A stretch of 64,000 nucleotides of DNA, taken from contig NZ_JAMBOK010000005.1 of the NCBI RefSeq assembly GCF_023715585.1, forward strand, positions 1 to 64,000. Reading direction: 5' to 3'. This stretch comes from Sporosarcina luteola. GTDB lineage: Bacteria > Bacillota > Bacilli > Bacillales_A > Planococcaceae. This document shows, in pieces, positions 8,662 to 17,981 of this stretch. Within the stretch, counting starts at the first letter, position 1. Every line of letters begins with the position of its first letter. A program made the position numbers and the translations under genes. Below the pieces are notes generated by a model that ran no database searches, was not told where the DNA came from, and saw nothing but the letters and a program-made list of their open reading frames with translations.

Positions 8662-8889
8662 CACCTTCACCTCACCAAATTCAAATTCAAAGGCGGAGGG
8701 CGCTCGACTAGAGGCGACAGGCATAAGACGGCTTCGCGAAATGGCGTACTTTGCCGTGTAGCGAAGCTGGCTTATGACCCCGAGCCTCTGGCGCCCGAAG
8801 CTAGATGTTAACAAAAGCGAAAAAATAGGAAAAGGGGGAAATCGAACGACTCCCCCTAACCGATCAGCATAAAGCGAAAAGCGGATCCA
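8662..8889 (-). other. Long intra-operon gap between binding protein and permease genes
   Basis: No gene lies here. The gap contains the 67-bp palindromic repeat at 8715-8781 with extra flanking arms (GGGCGC and AGAGGC pairing with GCCTCT and GGCGCCC). A large RNA hairpin at this spot could stabilise the upstream binding-protein message and lower permease expression, as REP sequences do in the E. coli malE-malF gap. Confidence 0.6.
8715..8781. repeat. Interspersed 67-bp palindromic repeat, family A, copy 1
   Basis: Reverse-complemented, this segment aligns along its full 67 bp with 41271-41337, sharing CTACACGGCAAA, ACGCC, TTTCGC and TTATGCCTGTCGC. It is itself palindromic: GGCATAAG...GGCTTCGC pairs with GCGAAGC...CTTATGACC. 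It encodes no protein and is placed inside a transporter operon. Confidence 0.85.
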
Positions 8890-10482
8890 TCATTTGAATT
8901 CTACGTTCGATAATAGATCTGAGCCTGTCGGATGTGGAACAAATCCTGTCAAATCTTTCGCTGCTGCGAGAAGTGGCGTTGAGTGCGCAAGCGGAACCCA
9001 TGGCGCCTCTTCATGGATGATTTCCTGAGCTTGCTTATAAAGCTCAATCCGTTTATCCTCATCCACTTCTGTCTGTGCTTCAATGAATAGGTCATGCATT
9101 TTTGCGTTTTTAAAATACGTATAGTTGTTGCTGCCGATATTATCTTCATCCAAAAGAACATAGAGGAAGTTATCTGCGTCTCCATTATCTCCAGTCCAGC
9201 CTAGCATGAAAGCATCCGCTTCCCCTTTGGCCGCCTTATCCAAATACGTTCCCCATTCGTAGCTTACAATTTTAGCTTTCACGCCGATATCCGCCAGGTT
9301 GCTTTGGATGACCTCCGCAACTTTAGCGCCGTCCGGCATATACGGGCGAGGAACAGGCATTGCCCACAGTTCCATTTCAAAACCGTCCGGATAGCCTGCT
9401 TTCGCTAAAAGTTCTTTAGCTTTTTCTGGATCATATTCGTAACCTTCTATATCATCGTTATAGCCTGAAATGGAAGAAGGCATTGGGTTTTTAGCAAGAT
9501 CCGCTCTTCCTTCAAAAAATGAATCAATGATTGTTTGTTTATCGATTGCGTGGTTCATCGCCTGGCGTACTTCTTTCTTATCGAAAGGAGGACGAGTCAC
9601 TGTCAATCCGAGATAGCCGACGTTCATAGAAGGACGCTCAATCAGTTGAAGATCGGCATTGCCTTCGATTTTTTCACCATCCGCAGGATTGATGCCGTCC
9701 GCCAGATCGATTTCCCCGGCAATGAGAGCATTCAAACGTGCTGAGTTGTCCGGGATGGAACGGAAAACGATTTTATCCAATTTCGGCAACCCTTTTTGCC
9801 AATAGCCATCGAATTTTTCAATTGTAATTGAATCATTTGTTTTCCAATCTACAAATTTGAAAGGTCCTGTACCGACCGGATTCCTTTCAAATTGATCGTC
9901 ACCTTTTTCGAAGGCAGTCGGACTTGCAATAGCAAACATACTCATTGCGATGTTTTTCAAAAATGGAGCTTGAGGACGTTTCAGCTTAATTATGACCGTG
10001 TGATCCCCATCGGCTGTGACCGAATCGATGACGTGGCCTTCATCCCCTTTGAATCCGCCGAACATGGAGTTGTAATACGGGAATTTATCGGCATCGCCAT
10101 TTGCCCAGCGCTCGAAGTTCTTTACAACTGCTTCTGCATTGAAATCAGTGTCGTCATGGAATTTGACGCCCTCTTCCAGTTTGAATGTGTACGTTAATCC
10201 ATCCTCACTTGTTTCCCATTCTTTCGCGAGTCCCGGTTGAATAGTCGTATCTTGCTCGCCGAAATTCAATAGCGTCTCGTATAGATTGACTGTCACCTTA
10301 AATGTTTCGCCTTCCGTCACCCTTGACGGATCAAGCGACGTTGAATCGCCGCCGCGGCCAAAGACCAATGTATCCTTTGTGCTTCCACTGCTCTCTTTGC
10401 CGCCTCCCGAGCAGGCAGCTAGTACAGTAGATAGAACTAGCATTAGTAGTAACGCAGCTGACCACATTCTCTTTTTATTCAT
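8890..10482 (-). CDS. Peptide ABC transporter substrate-binding lipoprotein (SBP family 5)
   Basis: The 530-residue protein has a lipoprotein signal peptide ending in the lipobox LAAC, with Cys24 as the lipid-anchored residue. A glycine/serine linker and an SBP_bac_5 domain follow, with EGVKFHDDTDFNAEAVVKNF and the RQAMNHAID segment. It captures peptides outside the membrane and hands them to the two permeases. The N-terminal region resembles DppA-type proteins more than the OppA type, suggesting short peptides, but this is only an impression. Its ATG overlaps the stop of the preceding ATPase gene (ATGA), so the two are translationally coupled. Confidence 0.92.
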   Translation of the reverse strand: MNKKRMWSAALLLMLVLSTVLAACSGGGKESSGSTKDTLVFGRGGDSTSLDPSRVTEGETFKVTVNLYETLLNFGEQDTTIQPGLAKEWETSEDGLTYTFKLEEGVKFHDDTDFNAEAVVKNFERWANGDADKFPYYNSMFGGFKGDEGHVIDSVTADGDHTVIIKLKRPQAPFLKNIAMSMFAIASPTAFEKGDDQFERNPVGTGPFKFVDWKTNDSITIEKFDGYWQKGLPKLDKIVFRSIPDNSARLNALIAGEIDLADGINPADGEKIEGNADLQLIERPSMNVGYLGLTVTRPPFDKKEVRQAMNHAIDKQTIIDSFFEGRADLAKNPMPSSISGYNDDIEGYEYDPEKAKELLAKAGYPDGFEMELWAMPVPRPYMPDGAKVAEVIQSNLADIGVKAKIVSYEWGTYLDKAAKGEADAFMLGWTGDNGDADNFLYVLLDEDNIGSNNYTYFKNAKMHDLFIEAQTEVDEDKRIELYKQAQEIIHEEAPWVPLAHSTPLLAAAKDLTGFVPHPTGSDLLSNVEFK

Positions 10483-11492
10483 AGAGACCCCTCCAATTGT
10501 TTTATATCATTGTCGACCTGGGTTGTATAAAGATGGCAGGCGACAGAATGACCGTTAGTTTGTTCTGCAAGTTGCGGTGTAACTTTAGTACAAATGTCCA
10601 TTTTGAATGGGCATCGAGTATGGAATGTGCATCCGGTTGGCGGGTCAGCGGGATTTGGGATGTCTCCTTCTATGATGATCTGTTCTTTCTGATAATCCGG
10701 ATCCGGAACGGGCACAGCCGATAATAACGCCTGCGTGTATGGATGCAGCGGCTTACCGTAAAGTTGTTCACTATCCGCGACCTCCACCATCTTCCCTAAG
10801 TACATAACAGCGACACGATCGCTAATATGCCGGACGACGCCGAGATCATGCGCGATGAAAATATAAGTGAGGTTGAACTCCTTCTGGAGATCTTGCATCA
10901 GGTTCAATACTTGCGCCTGGATGGATACGTCCAACGCCGATACGGGTTCATCCGCGATGATCAATTTCGGATTTGTCATCAAAGCACGTGCAATGCCGAT
11001 CCTCTGCCTCTGCCCTCCGCTGAATTGATGCGGATAGCGCTTCGCATGATACGCATTCAATCCGACGATTTCCAGAAACTCGCGGACCTTCTTCTTCCTC
11101 TCCTTCGCATCTGAAACACCATGGACGATAAGCGGTTCCTCCAAAATCTTGCCAATCGTGTGGCGTGGATTCAACGAGGCATAAGGATCCTGGAAAACCA
11201 TCTGGATATCGCGACGTGTTTTTCTCATCTCTTCCTGACTTAATGACGCCAGATCTTTCCCGTCAAACTCGATTTGTCCGTCTGTAGGTTCTAGCAAACG
11301 CATTAGCACGCGCCCCGTCGTCGATTTCCCGCAACCGCTTTCACCTACGATACCAAGCGTTTCCCCTTCATTAACGAAAAACGAGACGTCGTCAACAGCC
11401 TTCACATAACCGACCGTTTTACCGAACATCCCTTTTTTAACGGGAAAGTACTTTTTCAAGTTTTCAACTTTTAATAAAGGCGTTGTGGACAT
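10479..11492 (-). CDS. Oligopeptide ABC transporter ATPase (OppF/AppF type)
   Basis: The 337-residue ATP-binding subunit powers peptide import. It shows Walker [10 protein letters not shown] (about 50), the Q-loop [10 protein letters not shown], the signature FSGGQRQR, Walker [12 protein letters not shown] and a C-terminal oligopeptide-binding extension with the cysteine-rich [14 protein letters not shown], typical of OppD/OppF-like subunits. It overlaps the preceding ATPase gene by 29 bp and the next gene by 4 bp, so translation is probably coupled along the operon. Confidence 0.93.
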   Translation of the reverse strand: MSTTPLLKVENLKKYFPVKKGMFGKTVGYVKAVDDVSFFVNEGETLGIVGESGCGKSTTGRVLMRLLEPTDGQIEFDGKDLASLSQEEMRKTRRDIQMVFQDPYASLNPRHTIGKILEEPLIVHGVSDAKERKKKVREFLEIVGLNAYHAKRYPHQFSGGQRQRIGIARALMTNPKLIIADEPVSALDVSIQAQVLNLMQDLQKEFNLTYIFIAHDLGVVRHISDRVAVMYLGKMVEVADSEQLYGKPLHPYTQALLSAVPVPDPDYQKEQIIIEGDIPNPADPPTGCTFHTRCPFKMDICTKVTPQLAEQTNGHSVACHLYTTQVDNDIKQLEGSL

Positions 11493-12486
11493 CCGACTTC
11501 ACCCTTCCTTCGTCGTATAGGAAACATCGCGTCTGATGGACATCCGCTGTTTCATAAAGCTCCGGATTCTCCTGAAAGCACCGTTCAAATGCAAATTCGC
11601 ATCGTGCCGCAAACCTGCAGCCGCTCGTTATGGAACCGGGCTTCGGAACATTCCCTGGAATGGAATGAAGACGCTCCTTTTTAACGCGCATATCCGGGAC
11701 TGATTGGATCAGACCTTTCGTATACGGATGCTGGGGATCTTCAAATATGAGTTTGGTAGGTGCCTCTTCAATGATTTGCCCTGCATACATGACGACGACC
11801 CGCTCGCAAGTTTCAGCAACAACGCCAAGATCATGGGTAATTAATAATATGGCGGTCCCTAATCGTACATTTAAATCTTTCATCAACTTCAATATTTGCG
11901 CTTGGATCGTCACATCGAGAGCTGTCGTCGGTTCGTCCGCTATCAATACTTTAGGATTACAGACAAGCGCCATCGCGATCATGACCCTTTGACGCATACC
12001 ACCTGACAATTGATGTGGATAGTCTTTCAGCAAGGAATCGGCACGAGGCAAGCCGACCAATTTCAGCATCTCAACGGCCCTTTCCTGCGCCTGCTTTTTA
12101 GACCAGCCTTTTTCGTGGATCAAGATTGCTTCGACCATTTGGTTGCCAATCGTGAATAAAGGATTCAAAGACGTCATCGGCTCCTGAAAAATCATCGCAA
12201 TGTCATTTCCGCGGATCTGCCTCATCTCTTTTTCCGATAAGCCGATTAAATTGCGTCCGTTGTACACAATTTCCCCGCCTGTGATTTTCCCGGGCGGACT
12301 AGGTACGAGCCCCATTATGGATAGCGACGTTACACTTTTGCCGCACCCAGATTCCCCTACAATTCCTAATATCTCGCCATCCCGGAGATGAAAATCGATA
12401 TGATCAACCGCAGGGACTTTTCCGGAGTCTGTGAAAAAGGTAGTCTGCAAGTCTTTTACATCAAGAATTTTATTCCTTTCATTCAT
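11464..12486 (-). CDS. Oligopeptide ABC transporter ATPase (OppD/AppD type)
   Basis: The first gene of the peptide transporter operon encodes a 340-residue ATPase. Motifs are Walker A GESGCGKS (about 43), Q-loop IFQEPMTSLNP, signature LSGGMRQR, Walker B LIADEPTTALD, and a C-terminal CRFAARCEFAFERC region that in some family members ligates a metal cluster. AAAGGTGATCTC gives the start. The order OppD, OppF, binding protein, OppB, OppC equals that of appDFABC in B. subtilis. Confidence 0.93.
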   Translation of the reverse strand: MNERNKILDVKDLQTTFFTDSGKVPAVDHIDFHLRDGEILGIVGESGCGKSVTSLSIMGLVPSPPGKITGGEIVYNGRNLIGLSEKEMRQIRGNDIAMIFQEPMTSLNPLFTIGNQMVEAILIHEKGWSKKQAQERAVEMLKLVGLPRADSLLKDYPHQLSGGMRQRVMIAMALVCNPKVLIADEPTTALDVTIQAQILKLMKDLNVRLGTAILLITHDLGVVAETCERVVVMYAGQIIEEAPTKLIFEDPQHPYTKGLIQSVPDMRVKKERLHSIPGNVPKPGSITSGCRFAARCEFAFERCFQENPELYETADVHQTRCFLYDEGRVKSDVHNAFIKS

Positions 12487-12535
12487 GAGATCACCTTTTC
12501 GCTTTGTCTGTTTTCAGAAACATTTTATTATACTC

Positions 12536-12563
12536 ATTATACTTTCTATTAAGGAAAAGGCAA
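12536..12563 (-). promoter_or_regulatory. Promoter of the peptide transporter operon
   Basis: The minus strand has TTGCCT (12558-12563), a 16-bp spacer and a perfect TATAAT (12536-12541), about 50 bp before the first ATPase gene. A second TATAAT lies a few bases downstream. Confidence 0.6.
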
Positions 12564-12600
12564 TATGGAAAATTTCATAGAGTCTGGTTCATTCCACGAC

Positions 12601-12630
12601 AAAAAAAGCTGCCGGATGTCCGGCAGCTGC
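12601..12630 (-). terminator. Terminator after ygaD
   Basis: On the minus strand AGCTGCCGG and CCGGCAGCT form a 9-bp stem followed by seven T residues, directly after the ygaD stop. Confidence 0.88.
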
Positions 12631-12634
12631 AAGT

Positions 12635-14380
12635 TTATAACGATTGAACTTGAAATAAATTGTAGTATATCCCTTGTTTAGCCATCAGTTCTTCATGGCT
12701 CCCGACTTCCTTCAACTCACCGTGATCAATGACGAAAATCTTGTCGGCATGAGTAATGGTCGACAGCCGATGTGCGACAATCAAGGTTGTCCTGTCACTG
12801 GCCAGCCGTTCAAGGGATTCCTGGATAAGCGCTTCACTTTCTAGATCCAATGCGGAGGTCGCTTCATCCAAAATGAGCAGCGGTGGATTTTTCAAAAACA
12901 CACGTGCAATCGCGATCCGCTGTTTCTGTCCGCCGGATAATTTAACGCCTCGTTCACCGACGGTCGTGTCATAGCCTTCCGCCAATGATTCGATGAAGTC
13001 ATGCGCATTTGCGGCTTTCGCTGCGGCAATCACTTCCTCATCCGACGCGTAGGGATTCCCCATTAAAATATTGCTCTTCACCGAATCGCTGAAGAGAATG
13101 CTGTCTTGAAGGACGAGTCCTATTTGGTCACGCAATGATTTCAATTGAATATCACGCAAATCATGGCCGTCTATACGGATTGATCCTTCCGTGACATCGT
13201 AAAATCGCGGAATGAGACTGACGATTGTTGACTTCCCTCCGCCGCTCATGCCGACAAGCGCCACCGTCTCACCCGGCTTGACCGTAAAGTTAATGTCACG
13301 CAGCACCAGCTCTTCATCTTCCCCATATGAAAAACCAACGTGATCAAATTGGATTTCCCCTTCAATGTACGGCAATGCTTTTGCACCGCTCTTATCTTTA
13401 ATATCATAAGGCTCTTCCATCAATTCAAAAACCCGGTCCATTGAAGCGAATGATTGCGTCAGTGATGTCGAAGCATTGACTAATCTTCTTAACGGATTGT
13501 ACAGACGATCTATGTACGCAATGAAAGCGACCATTACCCCGACGGATAAAGAACCGTTGATCACCTGATAACCAGCATAGGATATGACGAGCAATGGGGC
13601 GACATCCGTAATCGTGTTGACGACCGCAAACGCTTTTGCATTCCATCTCGTATGATCAATTGCTTTATCGAGGAAATTGCCATTCGTCCGGTCAAAACGC
13701 TCCTGTTCTTTATCCTCAAGTGCAAAGCTTTTAATAACGCTTATCCCTGTCACACGTTCGTGCAAATAACTTTGCACATCGGCAAGCGCTTGTGACCGTT
13801 TTCTCGTTAAGTCCCGGAGCTTCCCGAAGAATTGCTTCACACTGTATGCATAAAAAGGGAATGCAAGCAATGTTACGATTGTCAACGGTACATCCATTGT
13901 AAGCATGATGCATGTTGCAATGATGATTGTGGCAAAGTCAAGCCAGACATTCATCAAACCGATCACGACGAAGTTCTTTGTCTGTTCGACATCATTGATG
14001 ACTCGTGAAATGACTTCGCCCGCCCGCGTATTAGAATAGTAGCGGAGCCCGAGCCTTTGCAGATGTCCATATAGGTTCTCACGAATATCGTATAAGACTT
14101 TATTGCTGACGTATTGCGCGAAGTATTGGCGATAATATTCAACAGGCGGCCGGATGATGAAAAACAGTAAAACCGTTCCTCCCATCCATAGGAAAAGCTG
14201 CTTCGTCTTTTCCGCATCGGTCAAGGTATCCGCCATGATAATATCGTCGATGACGATTTTAATAAGGTAAGGAATGAATAAAGGAATTGCGAATTTCACG
14301 ATGCCGATTAAAATTGTCAAGACGATCTGCCAATTGTATGGCTTAACAAACTTCAAATATCTTTTTATACTGTCTCCCAT
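12635..14380 (-). CDS. ygaD: ABC transporter half-exporter, ATPase fused to membrane domain (YgaD-like)
   Basis: From the ATG at 14380 the protein has 581 residues, the same size as B. subtilis YgaD. An N-terminal exporter membrane domain of about six segments (residues 15-300) is followed by an ATPase domain with Walker [10 protein letters not shown], signature LSGGQKQR, Walker [13 protein letters not shown] and the H-loop AHRLST. Such half-transporters act as dimers and export lipids or drugs; the substrate is unknown. GGAGGAGG at 6-7 bases supports this start over the longer frame. It lies between the peptide operon and the ygaC homologue, as part of the conserved rrnD block. Confidence 0.9.
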   Translation of the reverse strand: MGDSIKRYLKFVKPYNWQIVLTILIGIVKFAIPLFIPYLIKIVIDDIIMADTLTDAEKTKQLFLWMGGTVLLFFIIRPPVEYYRQYFAQYVSNKVLYDIRENLYGHLQRLGLRYYSNTRAGEVISRVINDVEQTKNFVVIGLMNVWLDFATIIIATCIMLTMDVPLTIVTLLAFPFYAYSVKQFFGKLRDLTRKRSQALADVQSYLHERVTGISVIKSFALEDKEQERFDRTNGNFLDKAIDHTRWNAKAFAVVNTITDVAPLLVISYAGYQVINGSLSVGVMVAFIAYIDRLYNPLRRLVNASTSLTQSFASMDRVFELMEEPYDIKDKSGAKALPYIEGEIQFDHVGFSYGEDEELVLRDINFTVKPGETVALVGMSGGGKSTIVSLIPRFYDVTEGSIRIDGHDLRDIQLKSLRDQIGLVLQDSILFSDSVKSNILMGNPYASDEEVIAAAKAANAHDFIESLAEGYDTTVGERGVKLSGGQKQRIAIARVFLKNPPLLILDEATSALDLESEALIQESLERLASDRTTLIVAHRLSTITHADKIFVIDHGELKEVGSHEELMAKQGIYYNLFQVQSL

Positions 14381-14433
14381 TTTCATCCTCCTCCAACAAT
14401 AAAAAGCCCAACTGCATGAACGCAGACAGGCTC

Positions 14434-14982
14434 TCATTGGTCATTTTTCTTTACCTGTTTATAGAATTGATACCTGGAAGTCCATACTTCTATGAAATCC
14501 GGTGCAAAAGGCCCTTTGCGCTGTTTGATCCACATGAGAAGTTTATCAAGATTGCGTCTCAGTATTTGGTCGATCACATCTGGATATTTCATCTGCTTTT
14601 TATGGTCATCATATTCATCTTCATCCAGGATTAAGTAACTCATATCCGGAAACACTTTCACATCAAGGTCATAATCGATGTATTTCAGTGCTTGGTGGTC
14701 ATATACGAATGGTGAACTCATATTTACGTAATAATAGACCCCATCCTCTCGAAGCATGCAAATGATATTGAACCAATGTTCAGCATGGAAGTAACAGATC
14801 GAAGGCTCCCTCGTCAACCACGTCCTGCCGTCCGCTTCTGTGACAAGCGTCCGTTCGTTTGCACCAATCACAATATTCCGGGTGCCCTTCAACACGGTTG
14901 TCTCTTGCCACACTCGGTGGATATTGCCATCATGCTTATAGCTATGTACCTGTATCGTTTCGCCTTCTTTCGGTATTGTCAT
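14434..14982 (-). CDS. ntdP: DUF402 nucleoside tri/diphosphate phosphatase (YgaC/NtdP)
   Basis: The 182-residue protein closely follows B. subtilis YgaC as I recall it, with [37 protein letters not shown] and the acidic LDEDEYDDH. The DUF402 fold binds divalent metal through these aspartates. The S. aureus homologue was described as a nucleoside tri- and diphosphate phosphatase; the role here is inferred from it. AAAGGTGG eight bases before the ATG at 14982 sets the start. It precedes ygaD in the same direction and is probably co-transcribed. Confidence 0.88.
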   Translation of the reverse strand: MTIPKEGETIQVHSYKHDGNIHRVWQETTVLKGTRNIVIGANERTLVTEADGRTWLTREPSICYFHAEHWFNIICMLREDGVYYYVNMSSPFVYDHQALKYIDYDLDVKVFPDMSYLILDEDEYDDHKKQMKYPDVIDQILRRNLDKLLMWIKQRKGPFAPDFIEVWTSRYQFYKQVKKNDQ

Positions 14983-15077
14983 CAGTAAAACCACCTTTAA
15001 CTGTCGGAAACCCTAATATTCGTACATTATACCAATTGACCGATGAAAATTGAAACGTTTACCCTTCAATACAAAAT

Positions 15078-15108
15078 TAAAAAAACCGGCAGCTTTAGCT
15101 GCCGGCCG
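15078..15108 (-). terminator. Terminator after the SASP gene
   Basis: CCGGCAGCT and AGCTGCCGG (15086-15105) form a 9-bp stem, with a run of T on the minus strand. It ends the monocistronic spore protein gene. Confidence 0.88.
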
Positions 15109-15122
15109 GTGATGTCCATCCA

Positions 15123-15329
15123 TTATTTCGACTGTTTACCGAAACTTCCTGCTCCGCCGGAAACGTTTGTTTTGTTCATTTCCGATTGTTGGTTTTGTTG
15201 ACGAACCTCGTTCACGTCTGTTTCAGAACCAAACTCTTCAGACATGATTTCTTGTTTGACTTTGTTTGGGTTTGTGAACGAAGCTTGTGATGTTTGTTGG
15301 TTGAAGTTGTTTCGATTTTTGTTTGTCAT
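15123..15329 (-). CDS. sspE: Gamma-type small acid-soluble spore protein (SspE-like)
   Basis: The 68-residue, Asn/Gln-rich, low-complexity protein carries the gamma-SASP signature EFGSETDVNEVRQQNQQS once, where B. subtilis SspE has repeats. Gamma SASPs do not bind DNA; they store amino acids in the spore core and are degraded at germination. ACGGAGGTGAAAATCC gives a strong start. A good forespore SigG-type promoter precedes it and a terminator follows. Its place between mutY and the ygaC homologue matches B. subtilis. It is direct evidence that the organism forms endospores. Confidence 0.9.
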   Translation of the reverse strand: MTNKNRNNFNQQTSQASFTNPNKVKQEIMSEEFGSETDVNEVRQQNQQSEMNKTNVSGGAGSFGKQSK

Positions 15330-15351
15330 GGATTTTCACCTCCGTAACCAA

Positions 15352-15380
15352 TATGATGTTCAAAGTCCGTTTTTTTATTC
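15352..15380 (-). promoter_or_regulatory. SigG-type promoter of the SASP gene
   Basis: On the minus strand GAATA (15376-15380) is followed after 17 bp by CATCATA (15352-15358). These fit the forespore SigG elements GNATR and CATNHTA. The predicted RNA start is only about 16 bases from the SASP start codon. Confidence 0.7.
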
Positions 15381-15385
15381 CGGGA

Positions 15386-16453
15386 TTATTTTAGGTAATC
15401 TTTGGATTTTTTCACTTCATCCCAAATCCTTATTACAGGAACCGCCTTTGGCATTGCTTCCACTTCCTCCGCCGAAAAGAACTCGAATCCTTCCGGTGGC
15501 CGATCCTCCGTCACCGCCGAATAACTTCTCACTTCCCAAGTAAGATGGGAAAAGACATGTCTGAAATCCGTCAATGGTGTAATGGAGCGGACGTCCAGGT
15601 CGAGTTCGGCTTTCACAATTTCCTCGATGGATCCAGATGTGTTTTCCACCATCGGAAATTCCCACATATTTGCTAAGAGCCCTTTCGAAGGCCGTTGCCT
15701 CAACAGCCATTCTCCATCGATATTCCGGATGGCAATTGACGAAACAGGTACTGTCTTCGTTTTCACTTTCTTCGATTTTACCGGGAGTTCGTCCTGCCTT
15801 CCTTCGTGGAACGCAGCACAGAAATCGCGGACCGGGCAAAGAAGGCATTTCGGCCTTGGTGTGCAGATCGTCGCCCCGAGCTCCATCAGGCCTTGGTTGA
15901 ACGATGAAGGATCTTCTTTGTCAATTAACGCCATGACGACTTCCTCGAATAGTTTCCGTGTTTTCGGGATCGCGATATCCTCATCGATTAATAAGATTCG
16001 TGATAATACTCTCATGACATTCCCATCGACAGCATGTTCTGGAATGCCGAATGCGATGCTGAGCACAGCACCGGCAGTATAAGGTCCGACACCTTTCAAC
16101 TTGGATATTTCTTTCCGATTTTCGGGAATTCGGCTTCCATAATCCTCTACAACTTCCTTCACGCCAGATTGCAAATTCCGGGCACGGGAATAATATCCGA
16201 GTCCTTCCCATAACTTCAAGACTTCTTCTTCCTTCGCAGCTGCCAAGTCGGCAAGCGTCGGGAATTTTTCGATAAACCGTTCATAATAAGGGATGACCGT
16301 TTCTACACGCGTCTGTTGAAGCATCACTTCAGATATCCATATATGATAAGGATTCGACGTCCTTCTCCATGGCAGATCTCTCTTTTCTTCCAAATACCAT
16401 GTGATGAGCGCCTTCCTGAATTCACTTTCATGTTTCCGTTCAAAAAGTTGCAT
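15386..16453 (-). CDS. mutY: A/G-specific adenine DNA glycosylase MutY
   Basis: MutY removes adenine mispaired with 8-oxoguanine. The 355-residue protein has catalytic Glu42 (SEVMLQQT), the helix-hairpin-helix LKGVGPYTAGAV, the catalytic Asp in VDGNVMRV and a C-terminal NUDIX-like recognition domain. The iron-sulphur motif reads CTPRPKCLLCPVRDFC, a C-X5-C-X2-C-X5-C spacing; known MutY proteins usually have X6 in the first gap, so one residue is missing while all four cysteines remain. It corresponds to B. subtilis YfhQ by position. The gene ends just upstream of the SASP promoter. Confidence 0.93.
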   Translation of the reverse strand: MQLFERKHESEFRKALITWYLEEKRDLPWRRTSNPYHIWISEVMLQQTRVETVIPYYERFIEKFPTLADLAAAKEEEVLKLWEGLGYYSRARNLQSGVKEVVEDYGSRIPENRKEISKLKGVGPYTAGAVLSIAFGIPEHAVDGNVMRVLSRILLIDEDIAIPKTRKLFEEVVMALIDKEDPSSFNQGLMELGATICTPRPKCLLCPVRDFCAAFHEGRQDELPVKSKKVKTKTVPVSSIAIRNIDGEWLLRQRPSKGLLANMWEFPMVENTSGSIEEIVKAELDLDVRSITPLTDFRHVFSHLTWEVRSYSAVTEDRPPEGFEFFSAEEVEAMPKAVPVIRIWDEVKKSKDYLK

Positions 16454-16576
16454 GATTACCTCCGTTTTGCATATGCTTTTCGTTACTGAAAAATAGGGTA
16501 TATACTAATAAAAGAATGATGATTGCGTCTTGTACGCTTCACTGACAATTCAGTGGTGATGTAAAGGAGTGATTTT

Positions 16577-17560
16577 TTGGATACGGGAACACATATTGTC
16601 ATGGGTGTCGCCATTTGTGGTTTGACACTGGCAGATCCAGTCGTTGCTTCGGATTCCGTCACAACAACGGCGGTGTTTATGGGTGTCGTATCGGGCTCCT
16701 TGATACCCGACATCGATACTGTCCTTAAATTGAGGAATAATGCGGTTTATATACGGAATCACCGCGGAATTACCCATTCGGTTCCGGCAGTCCTGCTTTG
16801 GCCGCTGATCATCTCGGTTCTGCTGTCGTACATCTTCCCCGAGGCGGCATTCTTTCATCTTTGGGCATGGACTTTCTTAGCGGTTTTTTTACATGTCTTT
16901 GTAGATATCTTCAACGCTTACGGCACACAGGCGTTACGGCCATTTTCCAAACAGTGGGTCGCCATCGGAGTCATCAATACTTTTGATCCGATCATATTTG
17001 CGCTGCATATCATCGCAATCATTGCATGGATGTTTGGCGCTGAGCCAGTTCTGACCTTCTCGCTTATGTATATCGTGGTTTTTTTCTATTATCTATTGCG
17101 TTTCGCCGTCAAAGCGGCAGTGAAACATGCTGTCCGCAATACAATTCCGGATGCGGATGATATTTTCATCGCACCGACGATGCATTTTTTCCAATGGAGG
17201 ATTGCCGCTTCCAATAAGAAGTGTCACTATGTCGGAAGAGCATACGGGCGCTCCGTCAATATATACGACAAGTTCGAACGCGAGCCGTTGCCGAACACCC
17301 CTTATATCGATGCGGCGATGGAGGACGAGAATATACAGGCCTTCGTGTCTTTCTCTCCTATCTACAGATGGTCCGTTTCGCATGTCGGGAATTTGTATGA
17401 AGTCCGCCTCATCGACTTGCGTTATCGGAGCAAAAGCTATTATCCGTTCGTTGCTGTTGCGCATATTAATGAAAACATGGAAGTGATCAATTCGTATACC
17501 GGATGGATCTTCTCAGAGGACAAGCTCCTTAAAAAACTGAATTTCATTCCGAACTCTTAA
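16577..17560 (+). CDS. yfhP: Membrane-bound metal-dependent hydrolase, DUF457 (YfhP-like)
   Basis: The 327-residue protein begins MDTGTHIVMG and contains PDIDT and RNHRGITHS, histidines and aspartates typical of the YdjM/DUF457 family of membrane metal-dependent hydrolases. Four or five membrane segments lie between about residues 35 and 180 and a soluble domain follows. A TTG start is used: AAAGGAGTGATTTT precedes it and no nearby ATG is available. B. subtilis YfhP was reported as a negative regulator of the neighbouring yfh genes; whether that holds here is unknown. It is divergent from mutY. Confidence 0.85.
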   Translation: MDTGTHIVMGVAICGLTLADPVVASDSVTTTAVFMGVVSGSLIPDIDTVLKLRNNAVYIRNHRGITHSVPAVLLWPLIISVLLSYIFPEAAFFHLWAWTFLAVFLHVFVDIFNAYGTQALRPFSKQWVAIGVINTFDPIIFALHIIAIIAWMFGAEPVLTFSLMYIVVFFYYLLRFAVKAAVKHAVRNTIPDADDIFIAPTMHFFQWRIAASNKKCHYVGRAYGRSVNIYDKFEREPLPNTPYIDAAMEDENIQAFVSFSPIYRWSVSHVGNLYEVRLIDLRYRSKSYYPFVAVAHINENMEVINSYTGWIFSEDKLLKKLNFIPNS

Positions 17561-17593
17561 CAAAAGCGCAGGGCGCCTGGAGTTGGACGTAGA

Positions 17594-17647
17594 CATGCAA
17601 AAGCTTGCCATTTCCGCTAAACGCGTTACCGGCAAGCTTTTTGCATA
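17594..17647. terminator. Bidirectional terminator between yfhP and yfhH
   Basis: ATGCAAAAGCTTGCC (17595-17609) pairs with GGCAAGCTTTTTGCAT (17631-17646) around a 21-base loop. The stem is long and AT-flanked on both sides and serves two convergent genes. Confidence 0.8.
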
Positions 17648-17651
17648 TCTT

Positions 17652-17981
17652 TTATTTACCTGTTTTAACGGATTGCAGCATAGCGATTGGCAACGCTTCT
17701 TCCGCACGTTCGCCGCCTAAACGGTATCCCCAAGCGAAACGGCCTTTCAAATAGTCGACGTGGAAAAAGACGCCATCATCTCCTTCGATCCTGTAGATTT
17801 CTCCGGGAACGATTGTTGACGGGTCAATCATATATGATTTCGCCATGAGCGCTTTGCGCTGATAGACGGCAAACTCGTTGATCATACCGAGTTGTTCAGC
17901 TTTGCGGGCTTTCTCCATAAGACTGCCGATTTCTGACCTTAGTTCGTGTTCGGTCATTTCACTATATTTTTTAGTCTCCAT
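17652..17981 (-). CDS. yfhH: YfhH family protein (DUF1811)
   Basis: The 109-residue soluble protein has an N-terminal helical part (YSEMTEHELRSEIG) and a C-terminal part with VPGEIYRIEGDDG and FHVDYLKGRFAWGYRLG, the SH3-like core of the YfhH family. Function is unknown. It follows recX with an 11-bp overlap, so the two are translationally coupled as in B. subtilis. A terminator follows. Confidence 0.85.
   Translation of the reverse strand: METKKYSEMTEHELRSEIGSLMEKARKAEQLGMINEFAVYQRKALMAKSYMIDPSTIVPGEIYRIEGDDGVFFHVDYLKGRFAWGYRLGGERAEEALPIAMLQSVKTGK

Noticed and set aside
8662..8814. N-terminal extension of the OppB-type permease up to 8814
   Set aside because: The extra 51 residues are encoded by the palindromic repeat and lack likeness to any permease; the ATG at 8661 has a proper ribosome site.
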